Source of the DNA: Clostridia bacterium
GTDB lineage: Bacteria; Bacillota; Clostridia; Oscillospirales; QAMX01
DNA length: 35,289 nucleotides
Direction: 5' to 3'
NCBI GenBank assembly: GCA_017533425.1
Contig: JAFXIE010000037.1
Location: forward strand, 1-35,289
Positions 14,892-22,494 of the stretch are shown piece after piece (position 1 is the stretch's first letter; the number at the start of each line of letters is the position of its first letter). Made by a program: the position numbers and the translations under genes. The notes under the pieces are model-generated. The model saw nothing but the letters and a program-made list of their open reading frames with translations. It was not told the origin of the DNA and ran no database searches.

Positions 14892-15980
14892 TTAAATGCG
14901 GGAGAGATAGAAGGCGATGAGCAGATCGACCATGCGGCCGTAGCTGCGGATGCCGTCAGGCTCGCCCTGGAGGGTGAGATAGGCATTGTTTGCAGAGCTT
15001 GCGACCTCCTCCACCACCGTACCTGCATAGGCATCCCACAGCTCGCTGTAGGCACGAAGATCCGCCCGGACGCCCGGGTGCAGCTGTGCATAAAGGGTGC
15101 GGTAATCGGCGGAGGATAGCTTGTTTCCGATATACATCCAGCCGGTAAAGAGGGCGGAATAGCGCGCCTCGGCATCCCCCTTTTCATAGAGGGCATGAAA
15201 GGCGGCAAAATTTGTCTCGTCCTCCGGCGCCACGGCCTCCCGGTGCATGAGCTCATGCGCCGCAGTGAAGCAAAGGGAGGCGGTGCGGTTGCGGGTGTTG
15301 ACGTTTGCCTCCGCCGTATGGGGGATGAAGATACCGGTGATGCCCGCATAGGACATGGCCGTGCTCATGCCCACAGGCTTTGGCCGGGCAACGGAATGGC
15401 CGGTGTAGGCGGAAACCGCCGAAACTGCGTGGGCTGCCGTCGCCGGAAAGCTTTCCAGGCGCAGGGTGCCGTCATCATTTCGCGATACCTGGTCTGCGGC
15501 GAGGTTAAGATCCGCAAGCATGAGCTCTGCCGTGCGGAAAAGCTCCTCCTCCGACCATTTTCGCACCTCCAGCCCCAGCTGCTCTGCCAGGGGCGGGGCG
15601 CCGTAGGACATGCCCCAGAACAGATAGAAGAGAAAGGCCAGCACGCAGGCCGCGGCAAGGAGAATGAGGAGAAATCGGCAAAGTTTTTGCCTGGGTCTTT
15701 CCCCAAGAGAGAAAACCGCGCGGAAAATGAGAACGAGAAGCAAAATGGGAAGTGCCGTAACGGCGCAGAGAATGATTCCTTCCGCAAGAGAAAAGGGCAG
15801 AATCCCCGTGATGTGGGAAATCACCCGGAGAAGTGCGCGGCAAAAGGGGGTATACGCCGCGTAGAAGGCATCGCCGAAGATGGCCCGCAAAAGAAAGAGC
15901 AGACCGAGGCCGAGCAGAGCAAAGCCCGCGGTCATGAGGGGCAGACGGTACCCGCGGGATCGCGGCAGGATGCGCATCAT
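14892..15980 (-). CDS. DUF3810 membrane protein, putative zinc metalloprotease
   Basis: 362 aa. Three membrane segments at about 14-33, 63-90 and 101-122 are followed by a large domain that starts with FWGMSYGAPPLAEQLGL. The DUF3810 family is recognised from this layout and from the region SYAGITGIFIPHTAEANVN. Residues 242-246 read HELMH, a textbook HExxH zincin motif, with E255 as a possible third ligand. A membrane metallopeptidase acting outside the cell is therefore likely, but no substrate is known. The start ATGA overlaps the TGA of the cyclophilin gene by 4 bases, so the two are translationally coupled. The DUF3298 lipoprotein follows 20 bases later. Confidence 0.85.
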   Translation of the reverse strand: MMRILPRSRGYRLPLMTAGFALLGLGLLFLLRAIFGDAFYAAYTPFCRALLRVISHITGILPFSLAEGIILCAVTALPILLLVLIFRAVFSLGERPRQKLCRFLLILLAAACVLAFLFYLFWGMSYGAPPLAEQLGLEVRKWSEEELFRTAELMLADLNLAADQVSRNDDGTLRLESFPATAAHAVSAVSAYTGHSVARPKPVGMSTAMSYAGITGIFIPHTAEANVNTRNRTASLCFTAAHELMHREAVAPEDETNFAAFHALYEKGDAEARYSALFTGWMYIGNKLSSADYRTLYAQLHPGVRADLRAYSELWDAYAGTVVEEVASSANNAYLTLQGEPDGIRSYGRMVDLLIAFYLSRI

Positions 15981-16606
15981 GTTCTCTTATTGGGCTCGGG
16001 ATAATCGTAGCCGAAGGTTTCCACGCGGATGGTGTCATACTTCGGCGGATTGACGGGGGTTTCGCCCTGCACGGGAAGCTTCGCGATGGACAGGCAGACG
16101 TCCATGCCCTCAATGACAGCGCCGAAGGCGGCATACTGGCCGTTGAGGGAGTCGGTGTTATCGATGCAGATGAAGAACTGGGAGCCAGCCGAGTTGTTAT
16201 CGTAGGAGCTTCGGGCCATGGAGATGACGCCGGGCTTGTGGGCGGTGTCATTCTGCGCAAAGCCGTTGTAGGCAAATTCGCCGAAGATGGAATATCCGGG
16301 GCCGCCGAGGGAATTTCCGTCCGGATCGCCGCCCTGAATGACAAAATTCGGGGAGATGCGATGGAAGGTCAGCCCATCATAGAAGCCGGAATTGGCAAGG
16401 TGGATGAAATTGCACACCGTCTGCGGTGCCTTCTTGGGGTAAAGCTCCAGCTTGATGGTGCTGCCGTCCGACATGGTGATGGTGGCCACGGGATTTTTCT
16501 CAACGTCCGCAAAGTCCTCGTCCCAGCCGATGTCCTGATAGCGGGCGCAGCCGCAGAGGGACAGAACCAGAAGAAGGACCAGCGTGAGGGATAGAATTCG
16601 CTTCAT
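15977..16606 (-). CDS. Peptidyl-prolyl isomerase, cyclophilin type, lipoprotein
   Basis: 209 aa. It catalyses cis-trans isomerisation of prolyl bonds, here on the outer face of the membrane, where it would help fold secreted proteins. The signal MKRILSLTLVLLLVLSLCGC places the lipidated Cys at residue 20. The cyclophilin core is clear: FHRISPNFVIQGGDP, MARSSYDNNSAGSQFFI and YAAFGAVIEGMDV, including the catalytic Arg of FHR. The start at 16606 gives a normal n-region. An ATG at 16621 in the same frame, overlapping the upstream stop, is the alternative, and neither has a strong ribosome binding site. It follows the sugar isomerase directly and overlaps DUF3810 downstream. Confidence 0.94.
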   Translation of the reverse strand: MKRILSLTLVLLLVLSLCGCARYQDIGWDEDFADVEKNPVATITMSDGSTIKLELYPKKAPQTVCNFIHLANSGFYDGLTFHRISPNFVIQGGDPDGNSLGGPGYSIFGEFAYNGFAQNDTAHKPGVISMARSSYDNNSAGSQFFICIDNTDSLNGQYAAFGAVIEGMDVCLSIAKLPVQGETPVNPPKYDTIRVETFGYDYPEPNKRT

Positions 16607-16613
16607 GGCAGGC

Positions 16614-17441
16614 TTACACATTGGCGATGAGGTCTTCGAGGATGGCCTTGGCCTTCAGAATGTCGGCATTCTGCTGCTCGCCGGAGATCTCGCGCTCGAT
16701 GGTAATGGCGCCGTCGTAGCCGACTTCCTTGAGAACCTTGATGATGTGGGGGAAGTTTGCCTTGCCGTCGCCGAGAGCCACCTCGGTGCCGAGGTTGATG
16801 CCATCGGTGGGGTAGAGGCCGTCCTTAGCGTGAAGATCGCCGACATACTTGCCGAGGATCTCGATGGCATCGGCGGGGTTTGCCTTGCCGTAGAGAATGA
16901 GGTTGCCGGCGTCGAAGTTGACGCCGAAGTACTCGGGGCCGCACTCCTCGATGACGCGCACGAGGGTGGTGGGGGTTTCCTGGCCGGTCTCGAAGAGGAA
17001 GCGGACTTCGTACATCTTCAGCCACTTGATGAGGGCCTTCAGGGCGGCAACGGTGCCGGTGTAGTTGGGATCGTTCATATCCTCGGGGATGAAGCCGGCG
17101 TGGGTGACAATGTTCTTGACGCCGAGATAGTGGGCAAACTCAATGCCGCGCTGCAGATGCAGGCAGCGCTGGAAACGGTATGCGGGAGGAACAATACCGA
17201 GGGTCTGGGGACCTTCGCGGAAGTTCCAGAAGGCCGGGCCGGGCCAGCCGCACCACAGGGAGGAAATGGTGACGCCGTATTCCGCGCACTTCTCGCGGAC
17301 ATAGGCGGCCTCCGCCTCCAGATCATCGACCAGTCTCCAGCAGCAGAGCTGACAGGAGTAGATACCCTTCTCAACAATGTCGGCAAACTTCTTGTCCAGA
17401 TCGCGCTCGCCGCGATAGCCAACCATAACACCTACATGCAT
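16614..17441 (-). CDS. Sugar phosphate isomerase/epimerase (xylose isomerase-like TIM barrel)
   Basis: 275 aa. A member of the AP-endonuclease-2/IolE-like family, in which a metal held by Glu, Asp, His and Glu catalyses isomerisation or epimerisation of sugars or dehydration of ketoinositols. Likely ligands sit in FLFETGQET (Glu), NFDAGN (Asp), DLHAKDG (His) and AITIEREI (Glu), in the expected order along the barrel. Length is typical and it is cytoplasmic. GGAGG lies 10 bases before the ATG. This is the first gene of the minus-strand block and sits under a strong sigma-A promoter with a leader hairpin. The Gfo/Idh/MocA oxidoreductase gene at the other end of the block is a common partner of this family. 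The substrate is not determinable. Confidence 0.88.
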   Translation of the reverse strand: MHVGVMVGYRGERDLDKKFADIVEKGIYSCQLCCWRLVDDLEAEAAYVREKCAEYGVTISSLWCGWPGPAFWNFREGPQTLGIVPPAYRFQRCLHLQRGIEFAHYLGVKNIVTHAGFIPEDMNDPNYTGTVAALKALIKWLKMYEVRFLFETGQETPTTLVRVIEECGPEYFGVNFDAGNLILYGKANPADAIEILGKYVGDLHAKDGLYPTDGINLGTEVALGDGKANFPHIIKVLKEVGYDGAITIEREISGEQQNADILKAKAILEDLIANV

Positions 17442-17477
17442 AATAGAAATCCTCCGGTAAAATCAGTCTTTTTTTTG

Positions 17478-17494
17478 CTCCCCGCAAAGGGGAG
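17478..17494 (-). promoter_or_regulatory. Hairpin in the 5' leader of the isomerase operon
   Basis: A 6-bp all-G/C-rich stem CTCCCC / GGGGAG (17489-17494 with 17478-17483) with a 5-base loop lies about 10 bases after the predicted transcription start. On the transcript it is followed by a run of A, not U, so it is not a terminator. A 5' stabilising hairpin is one possible role. Confidence 0.4.
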
Positions 17495-17509
17495 GTCATG
17501 GATACTTAT

Positions 17510-17538
17510 ATTATACACCATGCATTCCGTGCGGTCAA
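17510..17538 (-). promoter_or_regulatory. Sigma-A promoter for the isomerase operon
   Basis: On the minus strand TTGACC (17533-17538), a 17-base spacer and a perfect TATAAT (17510-17515). Transcription would start near 17503, about 60 bases before the isomerase ATG. Confidence 0.85.
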
Positions 17539-17552
17539 TTCTTTTATTTCTG

Positions 17553-17581
17553 TAGACAAACGGGAAAAAAGGTTATAAAAT
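17553..17581 (+). promoter_or_regulatory. Candidate sigma-A promoter for the AEC transporter operon
   Basis: TAGACA (17553-17558), a 17-base spacer and TAAAAT (17576-17581), each with one mismatch to consensus. It lies 37 bases upstream of the transporter ATG and is divergent from the isomerase promoter. Confidence 0.55.
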
Positions 17582-17618
17582 ATAGTGGCCGAAAACTGCA
17601 AATCAGGAGGTTTGCTCC

Positions 17619-18566
17619 ATGGAAAATATACTCTTTGCCGCCGGGGCGGTCTTTCCTCTCTTCGTGATGGTGATGATCGGCCAGGGATTGGGAAAATCCG
17701 GCTGGTTTGACCCGGAATATGTCAAAAAAACCAACCGCTTTGTCTTTAAGATCTGCCTGCCGGTCATGCTCTTCCGCAGCATCCAGCAAAATGAGATATC
17801 CCTTACGGAAAATCTGCGGCTCATCCTCTTTGCGGAGGCGGCATTGCTTGTGCTGGTGGTGCTTTCGGTCGCCCTTGTGCCGCTCTTTGTGCGGCAGAAT
17901 GCCCGCCGCAGCGTTCTTATGCAGATGATCTGGCGCACAAACTGCCTGATTTTCGGTCTGCCGGTGGCCATCAATATTTTCGGCGAGGCCGGCGCAGCTC
18001 CCATGGCGCTCATCATGGCTGCTGTCATTCCCATGTTCAATATCTATTCTGTGATCATCCTTGCGGTATTTGATGTAAAAAACGAGGGGCATATTGAGAT
18101 CGGGAAAACGCTGCTTTCCATTGTGAAAAATCCCCTCATCATCGCATCCCTTCTCGGCCTTGCGGCCTCCCTTGCGGACATCCGCTTCCCGGCAATGATC
18201 GACACGGCGCTCACCTACCTTGCAAATATTGCCTCGCCCCTGGCGCTCATCTGCCTCGGGGCAAATCTCACCGTCCGGGAGGGAAGACCGCCGAAGGGAA
18301 TTCTCATATGCGGCCTGCTCCTCCGCCTTGTGCTCGTTCCGGTGGCCGCCATGACGGCGGCGGTGCTCTTTGGCTTCCGGGGGGCAGAGCTTGGGGCGCT
18401 GCTGCTTCTTTTTGCCTCTCCCATGGCGGTTACGGGCTATGTGATGTCGGCGGAGGCGGGGGCGGATGCTGCCCTGGCGGCGCGATATGTATTCTACAGT
18501 ACGCTGCTCGTCTGTCTTTCCATGTTCTTCTTCATTCTGATTTTCCGGAATTTCGGCCTGATCTGA
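17619..18566 (+). CDS. AEC (auxin efflux carrier) family transporter
   Basis: 315 aa. A secondary transporter with about ten hydrophobic segments and the two-half architecture of the AEC family, whose bacterial members move dicarboxylates such as malate. The opening MENILFAAGAVFPLFVMVMIGQGLGKSGW and the N-terminal LNRFVFKICLPVMLF-like stretch (NRFVFKICLPVMLFRSI), followed by the mid-protein VKNPLIIASLLGL and the later SPLALICLGANL, are characteristic. AGGAGG lies 7 bases before the ATG. It is followed 12 bases later by the thiamine pyrophosphokinase gene, suggesting one transcript. The substrate is unknown. Confidence 0.9.
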   Translation: MENILFAAGAVFPLFVMVMIGQGLGKSGWFDPEYVKKTNRFVFKICLPVMLFRSIQQNEISLTENLRLILFAEAALLVLVVLSVALVPLFVRQNARRSVLMQMIWRTNCLIFGLPVAINIFGEAGAAPMALIMAAVIPMFNIYSVIILAVFDVKNEGHIEIGKTLLSIVKNPLIIASLLGLAASLADIRFPAMIDTALTYLANIASPLALICLGANLTVREGRPPKGILICGLLLRLVLVPVAAMTAAVLFGFRGAELGALLLLFASPMAVTGYVMSAEAGADAALAARYVFYSTLLVCLSMFFFILIFRNFGLI

Positions 18567-18578
18567 GAGGTTCTTTCC

Positions 18579-19244
18579 ATGCATGATCAAAAAACCTGCT
18601 ATATCCTCGGGGCTTCCCCGGATATTGCCCCTTTACCCAATCCGAGTACGGGGGATTGTGTCATCGCGGCCGACGGCGGCCGTGCGGCGGCATCCCGCCT
18701 CGGCATTGTGCCGGAGCTCTCTGTGGGGGATTTTGATTCCCTCGGATGTGTCCCTGAGGGGGATGGCGTTGTCCGCCTCCCCGTCATGAAGGACGAAACC
18801 GACTCCGCCTGCGCCCTGCGGATGGCCCTTGCAAGGGGATGCGAGCGCATTCTGCTCTTTGGCTGCACCGGCGGACGGCCCGACCACACCTTTGCAAATT
18901 ATCTGCTGCTTGCGCAGGCATGCCTTCAGGCGGAGGTCTGGATGTTTGGCGATGGATATGCCGTAACCTGCCTTGCGCCGGGAAAGCTTTGCCTTTCCGC
19001 CGCCCTGTCCGGCACGGTTTCGGTTTTTGCCCTGGGGGAGCCTGCCTGCGGCGTTGCGGAGCGCGGGCTTCTCTACACGCTGGAGGGGGCGAATTTATCT
19101 CCCCTGGATCCTCTGGGTGTGAGCAATTCCCTCACGGGGCAGGAGGCGGAAATTTCCCTTTCCCGGGGACGGCTGCTGGTCTTTATAGAGCTCTGTGGAA
19201 GATCTGCAGAGGAGCTTTTATCCCATGTCCGCAGAGAAAGGTAA
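18579..19244 (+). CDS. thiN: Thiamine pyrophosphokinase
   Basis: 221 aa. It transfers pyrophosphate from ATP to thiamine to give thiamine diphosphate. Motifs in order: AADGG (30-34 region), VGDFDS, KDETDSACAL, LFGCTGGRPDHTFANY and, near the end, GVSNSLTG. Together they are diagnostic for the family. Length is typical. The gene begins 12 bases after the AEC transporter gene and is followed 4 bases after its TAA by a HAD phosphatase, so all three are probably one operon ending at the hairpin at 19912. No TPP riboswitch was seen upstream. Confidence 0.95.
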   Translation: MHDQKTCYILGASPDIAPLPNPSTGDCVIAADGGRAAASRLGIVPELSVGDFDSLGCVPEGDGVVRLPVMKDETDSACALRMALARGCERILLFGCTGGRPDHTFANYLLLAQACLQAEVWMFGDGYAVTCLAPGKLCLSAALSGTVSVFALGEPACGVAERGLLYTLEGANLSPLDPLGVSNSLTGQEAEISLSRGRLLVFIELCGRSAEELLSHVRRER

Positions 19245-19248
19245 GAAC

Positions 19249-19908
19249 ATGAAAATATCAGCCGCAATTTTTGATATGGACGGAACCATCCTCGATTCCA
19301 TGCACATCTGGGAGGAGGTCAGCGTCAGCTGCCTGCGTCGTCTGGGCGCGGAGCCAAAGCCCTCCTTTAAGGAGGATGTCCGTATGATGACCCTGGCGGA
19401 ATCGGCGGAGTATTGCCGCAGCGAATACGGCATTGAGGCCTCAAATGAAGCGATTATCGACTATATTTACAGCTCTGTGCGGGAGTTTTACGACCGTGAG
19501 GCGGCGCTGAAGCCCGGGGCGGAGGCCTTCCTTCGGCGGCTGCATGCGGCCAATATCCCCATGGTGTTGGCCACCGCCACCGACCGTCCCTTTGCGGAGG
19601 CTGCTCTCCGGCGCCTCGGCATCCGGGAGCTCTTTTTGGAGGTGCTGACCTGCTCGGAGATCGGTGCGGGCAAAAACCGGCCGGATATTTTCCTCCTCGC
19701 CGCCGAGCGGATGAATGCGGCACCGGCGGAGACCCTGGTTTTTGAGGATTCCTATCCGGCGCTCATCACGGCGCGGGATGCGGGCTTTCTGCTCTGCGGA
19801 GTGTATGACCGCATGTCCCCCGACCGGCAAAGCGAGCTTGCGGAGATCTCCCATATCTACATCCGGGATTTCTTTAGCGCACAGAAAAGCTTTGATAAGT
19901 ACATATAA
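19249..19908 (+). CDS. HAD-superfamily phosphatase (beta-phosphoglucomutase-like subgroup)
   Basis: 219 aa. Motif I is FDMDGT (D9 nucleophile, D11 acid/base), motif II is LATATDRP, the motif III lysine is in GAGKNRPD, and motif IV is VFEDSYPAL. A helical cap lies between motifs I and II (about residues 18-85), typical of phosphoglycolate phosphatase and beta-phosphoglucomutase relatives. The start at 19249 gives a tight 4-base gap after thiN, with AAAGG upstream. An in-frame ATG at 19225 would overlap thiN. A cytoplasmic sugar-phosphate or nucleotide phosphatase is likely. The substrate is unknown. Confidence 0.9.
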   Translation: MKISAAIFDMDGTILDSMHIWEEVSVSCLRRLGAEPKPSFKEDVRMMTLAESAEYCRSEYGIEASNEAIIDYIYSSVREFYDREAALKPGAEAFLRRLHAANIPMVLATATDRPFAEAALRRLGIRELFLEVLTCSEIGAGKNRPDIFLLAAERMNAAPAETLVFEDSYPALITARDAGFLLCGVYDRMSPDRQSELAEISHIYIRDFFSAQKSFDKYI

Positions 19909-19950
19909 AAAGAAGCCGACAGAGGTTTGAATCTGTCGGCTTCATTTTTT
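19906..19950. terminator. Bidirectional terminator between the HAD and ecfT genes
   Basis: A perfect 11-bp inverted repeat (19912-19922 with 19933-19943, 10-base loop) is flanked by an A-run on the left and ATTTTTT on the right. It serves the convergent HAD and ecfT genes, and the right arm ends just past the ecfT stop. Confidence 0.9.
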
Positions 19951-20758
19951 AATAACCGAAGCGGCCGGCCACGGAGACGGCCACAAAGAGAAGAAGAACG
20001 GAGAAGAAAATGGCATGGTCGCGGGGGCTTGCCTTCAGGGTGTGCAGGCGGGTGCGCCCTTCGCCGCCGTTATAGCAGCGGCATTCCATGGCCAGTGCCA
20101 GTTCATCCGCCCGGCGGAAGGCGCTGACAAAGAGGGGAATGAGCAGCGGGATCATGGCCTTGACGCGCCGCAGCAGATTTCCGCTCTCAAAGTCGGCGCC
20201 GCGGGCCTTTTGGGCGCTCATGATCTTGTCGGCCTCCTCAATGAGGGTGGGAATGAATCGCAGCGCGATGGACATCATCATGGAGATCTCATGCACCGGC
20301 ACATGCAGCACCCGCAGGGGAGAGAGAAGGCTCTCGATGGCATCGGTCAGCAGGATGGGGGAGGTGGTATAGGTCAGAATGGAGGAGCCGGCCACCAGCA
20401 TGGCGATGCGGGCGATCATCCGCAGGGCGGAATATACGCCCTCGAGGGTGATGCGGAACACCCAGAAGGAGAGAAGCTCTGTCTCGCCGGGGGTGTAGAA
20501 GATGTTTAGCACCGCGGTGATGAGAATGAGAATGCCGATGGGGGCAATGCTCTTTAAGACCATGCGCAGGCTGATGCGGGAGATGAGGATCACGCCAATG
20601 AGAAATGCGGCGCAGACCAGGTAGGTGATCAGACCGCCGGCAAGAAAGAGCGTGACGATAAACAAGAGGGTCAAAAGGATCTTGTAGCGGGGATCAAGCT
20701 TGTGCACGGGGGAATTTCCGGGGAAATACTGCCCGAGGGTGATGTTTGAGAGATTCAT
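19949..20758 (-). CDS. ecfT: ECF transporter transmembrane subunit EcfT
   Basis: 269 aa. EcfT is the shared scaffold of group II energy-coupling factor transporters: it links the two ATPases to exchangeable vitamin- or metal-binding S components. It has about five to six membrane helices. The opening GNSPVHKLDPRYKI is typical of the N-terminal segment. The coupling helices carry the family's Ala-Arg-Gly motifs: AQKARGADF and the later AMECRCYNGG, where Cys-Arg-Cys takes the place of the second Ala-Arg-Gly. The gene ends the guaB-to-ecfT block and overlaps the end of ecfA2 by 4 bases. No S component is encoded in the window, as usual for the shared module. Confidence 0.95.
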   Translation of the reverse strand: MNLSNITLGQYFPGNSPVHKLDPRYKILLTLLFIVTLFLAGGLITYLVCAAFLIGVILISRISLRMVLKSIAPIGILILITAVLNIFYTPGETELLSFWVFRITLEGVYSALRMIARIAMLVAGSSILTYTTSPILLTDAIESLLSPLRVLHVPVHEISMMMSIALRFIPTLIEEADKIMSAQKARGADFESGNLLRRVKAMIPLLIPLFVSAFRRADELALAMECRCYNGGEGRTRLHTLKASPRDHAIFFSVLLLFVAVSVAGRFGY

Positions 20759-21620
20759 CTTCCAGCCCCCTTTCCCCGCAGGGCGGTCAGGGCGCGCACC
20801 GCGTCCTCCCGGCGGAAAATGGAGGTGTCCACAGGAATGCCGCGGGCGGCAAGCAGACGCATGATCTTTGTGGTTTCGGGCACGGTGAGGCCGATTTCCT
20901 CAATATGCTCTGCCTCGGCAAAGACCTTGTCGGGGGTGTCGAACATATCCAGCCGCCCTCCGTTCATCACAAGGATGCGGTCGGCCACATTTGCCACCTC
21001 GTCCATGCTGTGGCTGACCAGCAGCACCGTGCAGCCGGTTTTGCGGCGGAATTCGCAGATCTCACCCAGCAGCTCATCGCAGCCGCGGGGGTCGAGCCCT
21101 GCCGTCAGCTCATCCAGAATGAGCACCTCCGGGCGCATGGCGATGACGCCGGCGATGGCCACCCGGCGCTTCTGTCCGCCGGAAAGCTCAAAGGGGGAGC
21201 GCTCGGCATATTCCGGGCCGAGACCGACAAATTCCATGGCCTCCCGCACGCGGGTATCGATTTCTTCCTCGGAAAGACCCTGATTTGTGGGGCCGAAGGC
21301 GATATCGCGCCGTACGGTTTCCTCAAAGAGCTGATGCTCCGGATACTGGAAAACAAGACCGACACGGAAGCGTACATCGCGGATTTTTTTTGGATCTGCC
21401 CAAATATCCTCGCCGTCCAGAAGAATTCGGCCGGCTGCGGGACGAATGAGGCCGTTTAAGTGGGAGATAAGGGTGGATTTTCCCGAACCGGTGTGGCCGA
21501 TGATGCCGATCAGCTCTCCGGCTTCAACGGAAAAGACACGTCATCCAGCGCTGTCAGGCGGAAGGGCATGTTTTCACCGTAAATATGGGAAAGATGTTCA
21601 ACAGTCAGTTTTGCGGGCAT
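20755..21620 (-). pseudogene. ecfA2: ECF transporter ATPase EcfA2, frameshifted
   Basis: Translation from the ATG at 21620 gives MPAKLTVEHLSHIYGE and on to VSF (residue 30), then hits a TGA at 21510-21512 after 36 residues. One extra base in the T4 run (A4 at 21531-21534 on the plus strand) restores SVEAGELIGIIGHTGSGKS and a full ATPase of 288 aa. The restored frame has Walker A GHTGSGKS, Q-loop VFQYPEHQLF, signature LSGGQKRRVAIAG and Walker B LILDELTAGLD, where Leu replaces the usual Pro of DEPT. Everything after the shift is intact. It lies 3 bases after ecfA1 and overlaps ecfT. A homopolymer sequencing error is as likely as a real mutation, because loss of EcfA2 would silence all ECF transport. 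Confidence 0.85.
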
Positions 21621-21623
21621 AGT

Positions 21624-22460
21624 TTACTCCTGCAGTGCCGAGGCGATGGCATCCGCGCAGGCCTCGGGGGACATGGCATCCAGCTGCAAATCAAAGCCTT
21701 GCCGGTTGAGTTCGGCAAGCAGCAGCACCGACTCCGGTGCGGTCAGGCTGAGGGCGGTGAGCTCCTCGTGGCGGCAGAAAACCTCCGCCGGGGTGGCATC
21801 CATGCGGACGCATCCGTCGCTGATGACGACCACACGGTCTGCCTGCAGCGCCTCGTCCATATGGTGGGTGATGAGAACGACGGTGATGCCGAGCTCTTCT
21901 TTGAGGCGGTGGAGGGTTTTCATAACATCTCTACGGCCTGCGGGATCAAGCATGGCGGTGGGCTCATCCAGCACAATGCATTCCGGCTGCATGGCGATGA
22001 CGCCGGCAATGGCGATGCGCTGCTTCTGACCGCCGGAGAGCAGATGGGGGGCGTGACGAACATAATCGGACATGCCTACGGTGGCGAGGGCATCATCCAC
22101 CCGGCGGCGGATCTCCTCGGGAGGAACGCCGAGGTTCTCGGCGGCAAAGGCCACATCCTCCTCCACCACGGAGGAGACAATCTGGTTGTCCGGATTCTGA
22201 AAAACCATGCCCACCCGGCGGCGGATGTCAAAGAGGCGATCCTCCTCGCCTGTGTCAATGCCGTCGACATAAACCTTGCCCTCGCTGGGGAGGAGAATGG
22301 CATTGAAAAGCTTTGCAAGGGTGGACTTTCCGGAACCGTTATGGCCTAAAATAGCAGTAAAAGAGCCTCTTTCGATGGAAAGCGAAACTCCGTGCAGAAC
22401 TTCGCCGTGTCCCTCCGGATAGGAGAAGGCGGCGTTTTCACAGCGCAGAATGGCATCCAT
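21624..22460 (-). CDS. ecfA1: ECF transporter ATPase EcfA1
   Basis: 278 aa. One of the two ATPases that power group II ECF vitamin transporters. Walker A is GHNGSGKS (39-46), the Q-loop is VFQNPDNQIV, the signature is LSGGQKQRIAIAG, Walker B is CIVLDEPTAMLD, and the switch His is in LITHHMDEA. The start at 22460 is fixed by AAAGGAG 9 bases upstream. The same frame stays open upstream into the methyltransferase gene, but that extension is not coding. ecfA2 begins 3 bases after the stop. The operon order guaB, methyltransferase, ecfA1, ecfA2, ecfT suggests constitutive housekeeping expression. Confidence 0.95.
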   Translation of the reverse strand: MDAILRCENAAFSYPEGHGEVLHGVSLSIERGSFTAILGHNGSGKSTLAKLFNAILLPSEGKVYVDGIDTGEEDRLFDIRRRVGMVFQNPDNQIVSSVVEEDVAFAAENLGVPPEEIRRRVDDALATVGMSDYVRHAPHLLSGGQKQRIAIAGVIAMQPECIVLDEPTAMLDPAGRRDVMKTLHRLKEELGITVVLITHHMDEALQADRVVVISDGCVRMDATPAEVFCRHEELTALSLTAPESVLLLAELNRQGFDLQLDAMSPEACADAIASALQE

Positions 22461-22494
22461 CGAAAAAGGCTCCTTTCGTTTGAAAAAACTGGGG

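Noticed and set aside
17478-17494. Hairpin near 17.48 kb considered as a terminator
   Set aside because: The T-run precedes the stem on the plus strand and becomes an A-run after it on the minus strand, so it cannot terminate in either direction.
17544-18590. A 348-codon minus-strand frame opposite the AEC transporter
   Set aside because: His/Arg/Lys/Glu-rich low-complexity translation typical of the antisense of a membrane protein. It also runs across the divergent promoters.
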